This document shows, piece by piece, positions 24,052 to 35,560 of a stretch of 64,000 bases of DNA (its first letter is position 1; each line of letters begins with the position of its first letter). Source of the DNA: Vanilla planifolia (taxonomy: Eukaryota; Streptophyta; Magnoliopsida; Asparagales; Orchidaceae); the NCBI GenBank assembly GCA_023846275.1, contig CM043869.1:33796737-33860736 (forward strand), written 5' to 3'. The notes beneath the pieces were generated by a model. The model was given only the letters and a program-made list of their open reading frames with translations. It did no database searches and was not told where the DNA came from. The position numbers and the translations under genes are program-made.

Positions 24052-24419
24052 TGCATGCATGGTATCATAGCAATTAAAATCCTAAGAAAAAAAATATATG
24101 ATATTATATCATAATAGATTAGATACCAATTGCATGAAATAAAATTAATTAAGTGTAAGACCTTAGATGTCAGAGCAAGTTGCAATCTATGGGAGGAAAA
24201 CTTTAGATGACATTACTCACCTATGGTAGGATGATGTGAGTGGGGTAAATATTCATAATAAGAAAATGCATATGCAATTTAGCACTAAAAACTATGTAGA
24301 AATTCTTATTTTTTTAATATGTTTATATAGTAGATGAAATTCAATAAAGCATGTTATACTTTAAATGTTGTGGTAAGACAATGAGATAAATGGAAAGTAC
24401 TTTAGTCCCACTTATTAAT

Positions 24420-27060
24420 ATTAAAGAATTTTGATGTAATTCTATGTATAGTTTCATTGGATGTCCATTGGGTCACAATTAACTATTGTTAGAAATTAAT
24501 AAATGTCAATTACTTTAGGAAAGATAAAAATGTGTCATTGATATTTATGCTTAAAACTGAAAGGTTGGTATAGCTTTCTTAGGTTCTATACAAGTAATTA
24601 TTAAAGAAAAGCTAAAACTACAAGATGTTCTTATGGTTTATAATTACCCAAATGTTCTCTTTGATGATTCTTCAAGACTATCACCTAATAAAGAAAATGA
24701 ATTTAGGATTAATTTAGTCCAAAGTGTTGAACCTATTTTAATGGCATCATATAGAATGAAACATATTAAACTACAAGAGTTGAAAACATAGTTGCAAGAG
24801 ATACATGAAAATAAGTTCATTAGGCCAAACATATCATCCCTTGGAGTTTGGTAATGTTATTTGTTAAAAAAAATATGACAACATGAGGATGTATATTGAA
24901 TGTAGGGAATTTTAAAAAGTTGCAATTAATAATATGTGCTTATTATCAAGAACTGATGAATGACCTAAATAATTACAAAGGGAAACAATGTTTTTAAAAA
25001 TTAATCAATGTTATATTATTATAAATTGAAGATTCAAAAGAATGGTATTTAAAAGACTATTCAAAACTAGTTGTAAGCATTATTTACTCCTTATGTTATC
25101 CTTTGTTCTAACTAATGCTCTAGCAATATTTATAGATCTAATAAACAAAGTCCTTATAAAATGGCTAAACCAGTTCTTACTTATATTATGCATAATATTT
25201 TGATTTATCTAAGATAGGAAATGGAGCATGAAATGCATTTGAACATGGTGCTATAAAAGTTGAGAGAGCACCAATTGTATGCAAAATTTACAAATGTAGC
25301 CTTTGGTTGAAAAGTGTCTCATTCAAGGACATTTAACAAAAGTAAGGAAAATTTCTATGAATTCTATAGAAGTGGCTACAAGTTCTAATTGAACAATTCT
25401 AACTAATGTTGTTGAAATTAGAAATTTTCTTGGGAAGAAAAATTATTAACAAAAATTTTACATAAGCTTTTCATAGATTTTTGTGCCTTTGATGAAGTAC
25501 ACCTAAAAGGTGACCATTTGCATGGAAACCATAATATGAAAAGAGTATTTAGACTTTAAATGAAAAGCTGATTTCTACATTGGTGATAACTCTACCTAAA
25601 AGTAAAGTAATTGCTTATACTTCCATAAAGTTAAGCTCATATGAAAAAATAATTATCTATTGCATGATCTAAGTAAACTATGAATATATTTGTACTAAAA
25701 CTATGAAGACACTCTCTGTATAGGGTAAAGAGTCATATATACATATAACATCGTCTTTAAGTACATATTTACACAAAAAGAGTTAAATAATAACAAAGAA
25801 GATGACCTAAGTTGATAAAGGATTATGTTCTAGAGATTATATCTCATTTAGGTAAAGTTAATGTTGTAAGTAATTTCTTGAATAAGAGAGCTAGTCTAAG
25901 TAACTTGATATCTATTACAAAAGAGACATACTTAAATATTAAGATGACTCAATTTAATTAAATATTTTATCTTTAGTAAATAAACAAAGTTTTTCTTAAC
26001 TTACAATTGCGATGGATTGGCTTCAAGTGCTTAAAACATCTCAAGATAGAGATGAAGAATTACAAAAGATAAAAGTTGGAATCATTGAAATGGAGGATGA
26101 TGTTAATCATATTGAGAGTGAAATCTTATATTCCAAGAATGAGTTACATATTCCAACAAAATGTAATTAAAAGAAGGTATTAGTGCATGAGGCTCATGTG
26201 TTAAATATGCAATCCGTTCTAATAGCATAGTATACAAAAGGATATAGTTGGCTATGTGAGCAAGCACATAACACATTAACAACTAAAGGGTGAGCAACAA
26301 GAGGTAGGTGAATTATTACAATTTCTCATTATTCTTATATGAAAGTGAGAGGAGATCTCTATGAACTTTATTGTGAGACTTCTAAGAACTAGATAAAAAG
26401 ACAATATCAGATAAGTAGTATTAGATAAACTAACAAAGTCTATAGAGAGGCTTGCATAACTATATGTTGACTAGATCATCAATTTGCATAGGATTCTTAA
26501 AGCAATACTATCTAATGGAGATTTAAAAAATCATTTTTCATTTATAAAGAAAGGATACAATAATCTTTTCTTAAGATTTAGTATTTTATATTTAATCTTT
26601 AAACTAATGAGTATACTAATAAAACATTAAGGACACTAGAAGATATACTTAAATTATTTGTCATGAATTATGGAGATAATTGAGAATCATGTATTAACTT
26701 GATTAAATTTATATATAAGAATAGTTTTTAGTCTCATATAAGATATTATCTAATAAGAAGTACCAATTCTCTATTCTAGTAATAAAAATCCAATAGTTGG
26801 TCTAAGACAAGTGGAATATAAAGAAAATTTAGTTGATCTGGTCAAAGAAAGGATGTTAAAGACAAAGGATTGATAGAAACAATATTTTAATGCTAACATA
26901 GAAAGGTGATATTTCAAGATGGCCATCATGTATTCCTAAAATTAAGCCCAAGAATAATATCTTGACATTTGGAAAGAGAAGCAAATTGAAGCTAAAGTAC
27001 TTAGACAATTCCAAATTTCTATAAGAATAGGAGAAGTAGCATACATAATATGTATAAGAA
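24420..27060 (+). mobile_element. Decayed Ty3/gypsy pol region
   Basis: Fossil of a Ty3/gypsy retrotransposon on the plus strand. Similarities to chromovirus-type Pol appear in the expected order: end of protease (about 24.42-24.55 kb), reverse transcriptase (24.6-25.4), RNase H (25.5-25.95), integrase zinc-binding and catalytic regions (25.95-26.75) and the GPY-like C-terminal part (26.8-27.05). It is broken by a large number of changes throughout, is strongly AT-rich and has no usable reading frame, so it is old. The gag part is not recognisable between the left direct repeat and the protease, and may be lost. Confidence 0.75.
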
Positions 27061-28694
27061 TAAGCATTGATCAACCAACCCTCTCCAAAACCTTAACCCT
27101 AGTTCACCACCCCTTCACCTCACTATCACGTCACTATAAGGAGACACTCATCACAAGATTGGTGCCATGAGTAAAAAAAGAAAAAGAAAGAAAGAGAAAA
27201 CTTAGAGAGAGAAAAAAAATGAGAGAAGAAAGAGAAAATGATATTCACCAACATAAGAATTTGATGAGTTTCTAAAACCCTAAATGTGTAATGGTTCCAT
27301 GTTTCATTGATCAGAATATAGAGTAAATTATTTCCTATGATATAATAAATCTTATCACTTCTTATTATGTTGGACCTATGGAGGAGGAAGAAGTTGGTGA
27401 TAATTTGTGATACCTAAGGCATGTAAGTTGAAGAATGGAAGAGGAATGACATGATAACATAAAGGTAAGTGATTCTCCATGATTATTTTGTTTGTATGTG
27501 TGTGTGTGTGAATATTATTTTTATGCTAAGAATAAGCATATTACATGATTGATAAGTGAGTATGATACATTGTAATGTTGAATTATAGACAAATTACATA
27601 GGTCATTGTGCATGAGTTGTGATGTAATGTTGTAATGCTAAGTACACAAACTATGTGATTGCTATATGTATAAGGTATACTTAATTATAAATTTTAGGCA
27701 AGCAACACAGTTGTTTATGTGTACATTATGCTATTTTATGTGACTCATGCATGTATAATTACATGTTGCACTTTAGAAAATGAATGATGCATTATGGGAT
27801 CTGATACATGAATTGCATGTGGCATGTCTACTGTGTGCATGAGTATAGCTATATATTATACTTGAGCATTTGTAACGTTACTAGTTTATTACTTGCATGA
27901 GAAATGATTGCATGCCATAACTTAAGCATGTATAGAAATAATTATATGCTTTATGTAAGCATTATGTTAATGCACTATTGAAATGGTAAGAAAAGGCATA
28001 TTGTCATTATTAAGCCACACAAATTAAAAACATTAAAAAATTTCTAATGGTTAAAAAACCATATAGATTATATAAAGGCTCAAAAAAATCCTATGTGGTT
28101 AATTATTTATATTAAATATATAAATGTTGAAAGTGATATAATAAATAAATAAATAACAAAGGATAGGAATGAGCTAAATTACAAAATAAGTATGAAAATA
28201 TGAAAAGTTAAAGAATAAGATTTTCATTATGACTAAGTCAACTCAAATAAGACTTTGACTAATTACCTAAGAAAATGATGCAACAAGAACTTAGACTTAA
28301 AGTTTTACTTGGTTAAAAGGAAATGATACCTATAAGTAATATCACATTGAGAAAAAAATAATTTTAAAATTGCATGTAAATATTTATTTCTTTTGTGAGT
28401 GTTAAAATAGACGACATGTTATTATTGAACCACTTTGATGAAAATCTTTAGTGTATGCTTCTTTATTTTTAATTTATATAATGAAAAACTTGTATGAGGC
28501 ATGACGTCCCAAGTATTGTAATGTTTTGCATGTGATCATTATATTGGATTTGACATATTAAGCCTATGATTATGACTCAATCTATTTTAACCATGATATT
28601 CTAGACATACAAAATCAAAACACAGAGAAGGAAGAGAGTAATAATAGATTGAAAATGTGAAATATCATATATAAATATTTATATTAAAATAACT

Positions 28695-29075
28695 AAATAA
28701 TTATACATGTGTGATTATGATGATTTTCATTATTTTGGTTATAGCTTAATAAGGATTTATTTTCTTTCATTTTAATGACTTTTGGAGATCTCTTTTATTA
28801 TACTTTTTGTTCATTTACTATAGATTTGGAATCTCAAGGTTATTTGCTTTTCTTGAATGGTTAATAAATTTTTCAAGAATTTGGATTCTAGAGGGTAACT
28901 TTTTTGAAGTCCACACATCATAACATCATGGGATGTGTAAATAACTACATAAAATATCTTGAAACTATTGAATAATAAAATGTGGATAAAATGACACTAA
29001 ATTGATTTTAGGATTGATAATTTAGCTCCTAAATTCATGGTGAAGAAAAAATCATAATTACTTATAATGATTTAT
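28695..29075 (+). repeat. Right member of a diverged direct repeat pair
   Basis: Counterpart of 23545-23970 (see there); about 5.15 kb apart in the same orientation. Together with the pol region between them they suggest one element of roughly 5-6 kb. The LTR outer ends could not be fixed. Confidence 0.6.
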
Positions 29076-30690
29076 CAATATATAATTAGTGATTAATTAA
29101 GTTTTCTATTTTTTATGCATAACTAATAGGATTGTTCTTTGAATACTATTAAGTAAGAAATTTTATTATTTTGGTTTAATTTCTATTCAACAAAATTTTT
29201 AAAATAAGAATTAATCACCTTACAATGTTCCTCATTGAAGGCATCTCTTTACCCCCATCACATCATCATTTTGATTCACTATAATGCCTAAGATTAAAAG
29301 TGTGTAGGGAGTTAACACTGAGTACTTTTCAAAAGGTATGAATCATCAAAGAATGAATAAGTCTTAACAGTCCTCGATATGAAGGCTGTAGAGATGAATA
29401 ATCTCACACCAACAAAGGATTAAAAAGATAAGTTATATATTTATGTCAAGGTCTTAAAATCTCAAGATGTCTTTTGGGATGAAATCTACTTTGGTTGGCG
29501 TATGACATAAAATGAGAAACAATACTATGTTATAATAAGGTTAAGTCATAATATTTGTCAATGACTCCAACCCATTAATAGGTTATAATCCTATATTTGA
29601 TGGCAATATTGACTAAACAATTATTAAACTTAAAGAAGTTTTATTTTAAAAATTATCACATTCAATGAAAGAAAAATTATAATCTATATAATATATACAT
29701 ATATAATACAAATATCAAAATTGTTACAATATTGCATAGTGTAACTATTAGTTTATGTTGCAACATCAATCAATGACATCGTAACTCAATGATGACATAA
29801 GCATTTCATAAGGTCCCAAGTACAGGACAATCAAATTAATATTTTATATCTTCATCATGAAGTATGACATGAAAGAATACATAAGCTAGTTTTGGATTAA
29901 CCCATGAAATTCCTTTCTAATAAATCATGAAAATTATGCAAAAATTTTACACAATTATATGAAGCTTTTAAAGTTTTTATTTTGTGCTCTAACTTGGTAT
30001 CTTGAGTTTGGGTAAAGACTAATGGTTTTTATTTCCTTTATCAATTTTTTGGTGAGTATTACAATCATATTTGGTGAGTGTTATCCCTCTTCTATCCATC
30101 TTTCTTAACCCATTTTTTATCTTTCATAATCACCCACAACTACTCTTCTTTTCCACCCACCTCCTTTCGGATATTTTTTTTCAAATTGGAATCAATTACT
30201 ATAACAATTGACTAACTAGTAGTATAGCATCTACACTTCTTACCTGTGTTCCACCCTTCCAATGATTACATCGCAAGCATCAATCTAATGCATATCCAAT
30301 GCCTAACAATAGACATTTGTAGAATGAATAGTATCATAACAACTTCTTTCAATTTTTTAGCTCAAATTCTTTAGATTCCACTCCCACATCATTTTAAAAT
30401 CAAAGACCCTTTATTTCTCTTTACCAATTTTTAAAAAACACAATTACTTTAATTGATGAGCATATGCTATGGTAATATAACTCACTATGTAATCTCTTTA
30501 TATCAATTCTTGTGATGTGATTGCATGGCATTTAAAAAACAAATAATATTTTAGATGTGAGCCAACAAACAACTCATAAATAAATTTAGATATTTTAAAA
30601 ATTGAATAAAATATTACTAATGAAATATGTTGAATAGTAAACACAAAACTTAGATTCCATGCAAAATTAAAGAATAAATTATTTTAATGA
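29075..30690. other. AT-rich DNA with one relic LTR end
   Basis: No gene seen. The relic LTR fragment at 29385-29580 is listed separately; the rest gave no recognisable feature. Confidence 0.5.
29385..29580 (+). mobile_element. Relic LTR 3' end
   Basis: GAGATGAATAATCTCACACC, then a TTATAT segment, GTCTTAAAATCTCAAGATG, TCTTTTGGGAT and a GTTATAATAAGGTTAAG tail, the order seen in the other relic LTR ends (9.7, 19.1, 58.4 kb). Old and incomplete. Confidence 0.5.
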
Positions 30691-30944
30691 TCATGTTTTG
30701 TTTGGGCTTAGACTCATAATCAATCATAGGCACACCATTCACATCTCATCATTTTGGAGATATTCAACCACCCTTCATAGCACTCTAACAACACATAGGT
30801 ACCTTATCAAACATAGGTGTTGTTCTTTTGCTCTTCATGAACCTAATACCTAATTTTTCATATTTTAAATCCTTTAAATCCATCTTTTTTTCAAATTCTA
30901 GATTTCAAAGGATAGAGACTCCCTTGTATCTCATTCATTTTTCT

Positions 30945-30986
<42 letters not shown>

Positions 30987-30987
30987 G
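30945..30987. repeat. (AC)n(AT)n compound microsatellite
   Basis: An AC run passing directly into an AT run inside LTR-like copy C. A second array with the same order lies at 31385-31425. Confidence 0.95.
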
Positions 30988-31384
30988 TATAATTCAATAC
31001 TTATACATATCCTACATAATTATTTATAATATCCACACAAACATCAATTATGAATATCTATAGTTATCTATTGTACATCAATGTAATTATAATATTAATA
31101 ATTTATAAATTACACATACAATTCTTAAGTTATTATAGCATCAATATTTATAATAGATAATATTATTTATTCTATTTCAATGTTCTTTCTTTCTTATTTT
31201 ATGAGCAGAGTTTTTTAAAATTTTAATGTCAATAAATAGGTTAAGCCATTATCACCAACTCAATGTATTAAATCTAAAACAAATATTATATATAAAATAA
31301 TAAAATATTTGTGTCATACCACATCTAACATATTTATCACATAATTAGAGAAGAAAAAGATCTTCATCATAATAATTAAATAAT

Positions 31385-31425
<41 letters not shown>
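31385..31425. repeat. (AC)n(AT)n compound microsatellite
   Basis: Same AC-to-AT layout as 30945-30987, 440 bp away in the same repeat copy. Confidence 0.95.
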
Positions 31426-32589
31426 TCATAATTATTAATACAAATAAACATACAAATGTAATATTATAGTTATCATCTATTTTCTCAATATGATCTTATT
31501 TACAGATGTTATTTTTTCTTAACTAATTAAACCTTCTTGTCCTATTTTATAGCTCTTTTTTCTTGAGTAGTTAATATGCAATCCTACTTGAGTTTACTTT
31601 ATTATTACTACTAACTAATAACAACTACTCATGAAAATCTTATTTATTACTTTTCATGTTATCATACACGTAATGCTTCCTACCTCTTTGATCATTAAAT
31701 ATGTTTGCAATCATACTTGAGTGGTCAATACTTATTTGTTTATTTTCATCTTATCATGGACATAACACTACATATTTCAAGTGGCTTATCTATCACTGGG
31801 GCACTTTTCCATCCTTATATTCCACATAGCTTGTTAGCCACCAAGAATTTTTAAACTTTTTAACTCACATGGCTCACTCACAATGGATGTAGAAGGAAAG
31901 AAGAAAAAGAAGTTTAATTCATATGCCTTTATTTTTTCTCTTTCCAACTTTTTCTCTCTTTAACACTATTCCCAAGCCTTAATTTGTGAGAATCCTTGGT
32001 GTTACCCCATCAAATTGTCCTAATAGCAAGGTGATAGCTCAATTAAGGTTCATTAATTACCAATCTCTGATAAAAATAAAGAAACTAAGAGCACAAATAC
32101 AAAAAATTGATTCTAAAGTTTTGAGTACTCATGGGAACCTCTTTTTGATGCAACTACCAACAACACCTCTTGAAATCCCTTTATTGGCCTCACCTTGGTT
32201 TCTTCCCTTTTCCTCAAGGCGATTCCATTGAAAATGCAAGGAAGCTAGAGCTTCAATCTCGTAAGGAAGGGTTAACCAAATTCGTGAGATAAAAATTTTG
32301 GGAATGTCAAATTTGTAGAACAAGAAAGCTAATGCTAATACTAAGGCTTAGTTACAGTCATATTAATTAAATCCTTAAACTTCAATAATTCATAATAATT
32401 CTAAATGAACTATCTTCAAAATGAATGTAATATTGAATTAGTCTCATCAAGCTTTATCAAATTTTAGATTTCTTTTTATATTTTGGAATTTTAATTTTAT
32501 AATTAAAATTTGTATGATTTTCTAAGCATGTTATACACTCATAATTCCATCCCAAAAATATTAATGTAGTTGTATTGCTTTATGAACTT

Positions 32590-33470
32590 GAGGTTGTTAT
32601 AAGATAGCAAAGGGGACCACCATTTTCCTTTGAGATCTCTATGAATGTAAGAGAACATAGTAAATCATCGCATATTTTTATTCTTTGCACATTATGTATT
32701 TTTAAATTTATTGTTTTCATGCTTGATAATTACCATTTATAAGTATTTTCTATTTTACAGCATAACGAATCACCATGGTTCTAATCATTCTTTTACATAG
32801 CAATAATCTAGAATAATTTTAATTTGGAATAAAACATAAATCATCTACTACTTAATACATCAAATAGTGATATTAAATTGTAATTAATTAATTGATCTCA
32901 TATTTCAAGTTGCACTTTAATTGTTTAAAAGTTATCCTTATTATTCTAAAATAATCTCTATTAATTTTCATAATATCTAAAATTTAGCATTTTATTGATT
33001 TATTAATTCACACATTTTGGCTCAATAAGAATATTATTATGACTTAATTAATATGTAGTCCTTATATTTACATTACATATTATTAATAATTTTCTATACA
33101 TATCTATTATAGTTATTTATTTGAATTTTATTGATTTTTATTACATATTTTTTCTACGTTCTACATGTCACAATAGTGCATTAGTAGAATCATGAAAGGA
33201 TATGTTCATCTTGCAATACTTTTGGTTGAGATGACTGAATGATTAGCTCTTTTTTTAATAGAACATGTGATCTTACAACAAAAAAAAGTTAAAAGGATGA
33301 CTAAAATAACAAATTCTCTTTAAATCTTTCAAAATTACATTCTAATTGATGTCAATGTGCATGAAATCAATAGAAATAACTTATTAAACTTTTTTGAAAA
33401 TTTATAAACTATGTAAACAATTTAAATACAAATAAAAAATGATTTCATATTATGGGAATGTCTTCCCAAA
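32590..33470. other. AT-rich DNA, no gene seen
   Basis: Nothing recognised on either strand. Confidence 0.5.
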
Positions 33471-33680
33471 GGAAAGTTGCAATGCCTTAGATGAGGTGGT
33501 TAATGCTTTGGTCAACAACAGTGCTATTGTCCTTAAATTGAGGAAACAACGAACAAGATAAATTGAACACAATGCAACTAGATAGCATGAATTGAGATCT
33601 CAAATATGAGGTTGATAGTGGTGTAGAGATCAATGTGATGAAGTGCAAATCATGGGCTCTTATACAAGGTTCCCTACAAT

Positions 33681-33825
33681 AGGGAATTAGCTCTCAAGAG
33701 TGAGGTGGCACATGGTTGATCAAGACTTAGGGAATCAACTCTTAAGAGCAAGGTGGCACATGGATGAAGACTTAGGGAATCAGCTCTCAAGAGTGAGGTG
33801 GCACATGATGGATCAAGACTAAGGC
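33681..33825. repeat. 48-bp minisatellite, 3 units
   Basis: Units begin AGGGAATTAGCTCTCAAGAG, AGGGAATCAACTCTTAAGAG and AGGGAATCAGCTCTCAAGAG at 33681, 33729 and 33774, each followed by a GAGGTGGCACATG core. The surrounding 33470-34020 has a higher GC content than its flanks and no recognised coding frame. Confidence 0.9.
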
Positions 33826-34059
33826 ATGAAACGATGGAATTAGATGATGGTAATTAGCACTCATAAGAGGGATTGAGCAAAAGGGGCTATTGGTTCTCAA
33901 AGGAGGCATGAGCAAAGTTTGTGTGGTTAGGGTGAATAAGCATGGTCAATTGCAAATCATAAAGGGTTTTAAGGTTAGTAGGGAATGATGATCGAATGCA
34001 AAGAGCAATTGGTGAAGTTGGATCAATATTCAAATAAAGAGAAAGTCGACTTATGCTTT

Positions 34060-35170
34060 TTTAAGAGAATTCTCTTGTACGTGCATACAACACATTAAAC
34101 TAAAATAATTTTCAAATTTTAAAGAAACTAAAGACCATATTGTTTTTATTCTTCAAAGATATTTAAAAAGTTGGAAAGTTTCATCATAACTATATAAAAA
34201 AATGACTACAATGACACTCAATCTAAAAGCTAATAACAAAAATAAAAAATAAACAATGGAAAAAAAAATTCTAAACAAAGGCATGTACCTTCTAAAACAA
34301 AACTAAGAATATTCTTAGATCTCAAAAAAGATTCATTACGATCCATTAACTTAAATAAATACTTTTAAAACCCTCTTTTATGCTCATTTTAGGTTCTTAC
34401 ATATGATCTTATTCATGACATATTTTATACTTTGTGATCACTCCACTTACCTTCTAGTTGTGGTGACACATAATATGGACATTATATCTATTAATGCTCG
34501 ATAGCTCATCAACATTTCTATTCATTGACATTACAACACCTTGACTAGCTTAGGTTTTTGGCATCATTATGGAGAGTGACTACCCCCTTGATGTTGAGCA
34601 CATTTTGTATGCCCTCAACAAGGACCCCTCATAATATCCGATCTCTTTTTAACTCTTAATTGTATTATTATTTATTTTGTAATTGTTTGATATATTCATT
34701 GTCTTACGTATCATGCACATGATTTTTCTTCTCAACATTATGAACTCGTTGATTTCTCTTGGCATATGAGAATATCTATCATAGGTTATTTCTTTTACAT
34801 TCTTTGACTATAGTCACAATTTTAGCACATAGCTTTATATAAGATTTAATGGACAAAAATATTCAACAATAATGTTTAGAATCCAAGTTTTCATTTTTAA
34901 AAAGTTACATAAAATTTGTCACTCATCTATACAGAAAAATACAAACCAAAATATTAATCAAGAGATCATTTTCAAATTTATCTATATATAAAAAAGGATC
35001 CATTTAACCATTTTATTTTATATTTTATATTATAAAAAACAATACCTTTGCATTTATAGAGTATTAACAAGATTCTGATAATTTATTCTTAACAATTTTG
35101 TTTTACATAAATATCTAAAAAAAAAAAGATTTAAATTGTTTTCGAACCATTTTTAGCAAATTTTTTATAT
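34060..35170. other. AT-rich DNA, no gene seen
   Basis: A short lower-AT patch near 34490-34640 was not assignable. No gene or repeat recognised. Confidence 0.5.
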
Positions 35171-35179
35171 CCAAAAGTA

Positions 35180-35560
35180 GCCATATGTGCATCCAGAATC
35201 TATCATGTGAAGCTTTCAACCTTTAATAGCATGATTTTCCACTTCGTAGGACAGTTGGTTTTAGGATTGGCCAAATATATATTATCGACAAGAGTCGTAC
35301 GACAACAGAACACGTACGCCTATCCTATCACGAAGCCAGGTCCTCTCTCCACAATAAACGCCTACCCGCATAAAAACCATCTCCGATGACATGACGTAAT
35401 GGCCTACGTACCAATTGTTCCCCTCCAAGTATTGAACGGTCGCGATTGAATCTTTTGGCGGACGGGCAATCGATCCATAGTTTTCGCATACGAATTACCG
35501 TACAAAAGTTTGATGCGTGTGAACGAAGCAAAGCCACGTGACGACAATAAAAGAAATAAA
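35180..35560. promoter_or_regulatory. Isolated promoter-like island with ACGT-core motifs
   Basis: A GC-richer island of about 380 bp, sharply bounded, with several ACGT cores: GTACG-type sites near 35295-35315, TGACGTAA at 35392-35399, CTACGTACC near 35403-35412 and a G-box CACGTG at 35535-35540. In plants these are bZIP/bHLH binding sites typical of promoters. No gene was recognised on either side for several kb. It may be a promoter fragment carried by an element or the last remnant of a lost gene. A 69-codon frame on the minus strand (35328-35537) matches nothing known. Confidence 0.4.

Larger units (their letters stand above)
30690..32590 (-). mobile_element. LTR-like repeat family, copy C
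   Basis: Shares with copies A and B a TTCTAGATTTCAAAGGA segment near 30890, minisatellite units near 31770-31880, an AATTCATAATAATTCTAAAT segment near 32390 and a right end ATTAATGTAGTTGTATTG...GTTGTTAT. Shorter than A and B in the middle. Open frames at 31986-32231 and 32129-32323 overlap on opposite strands, match nothing known and are not taken as genes. Confidence 0.55.

Noticed and set aside
23880-24185. Frames with long isoleucine-tyrosine runs
   Set aside because: They are translations of the (AT)n microsatellite.
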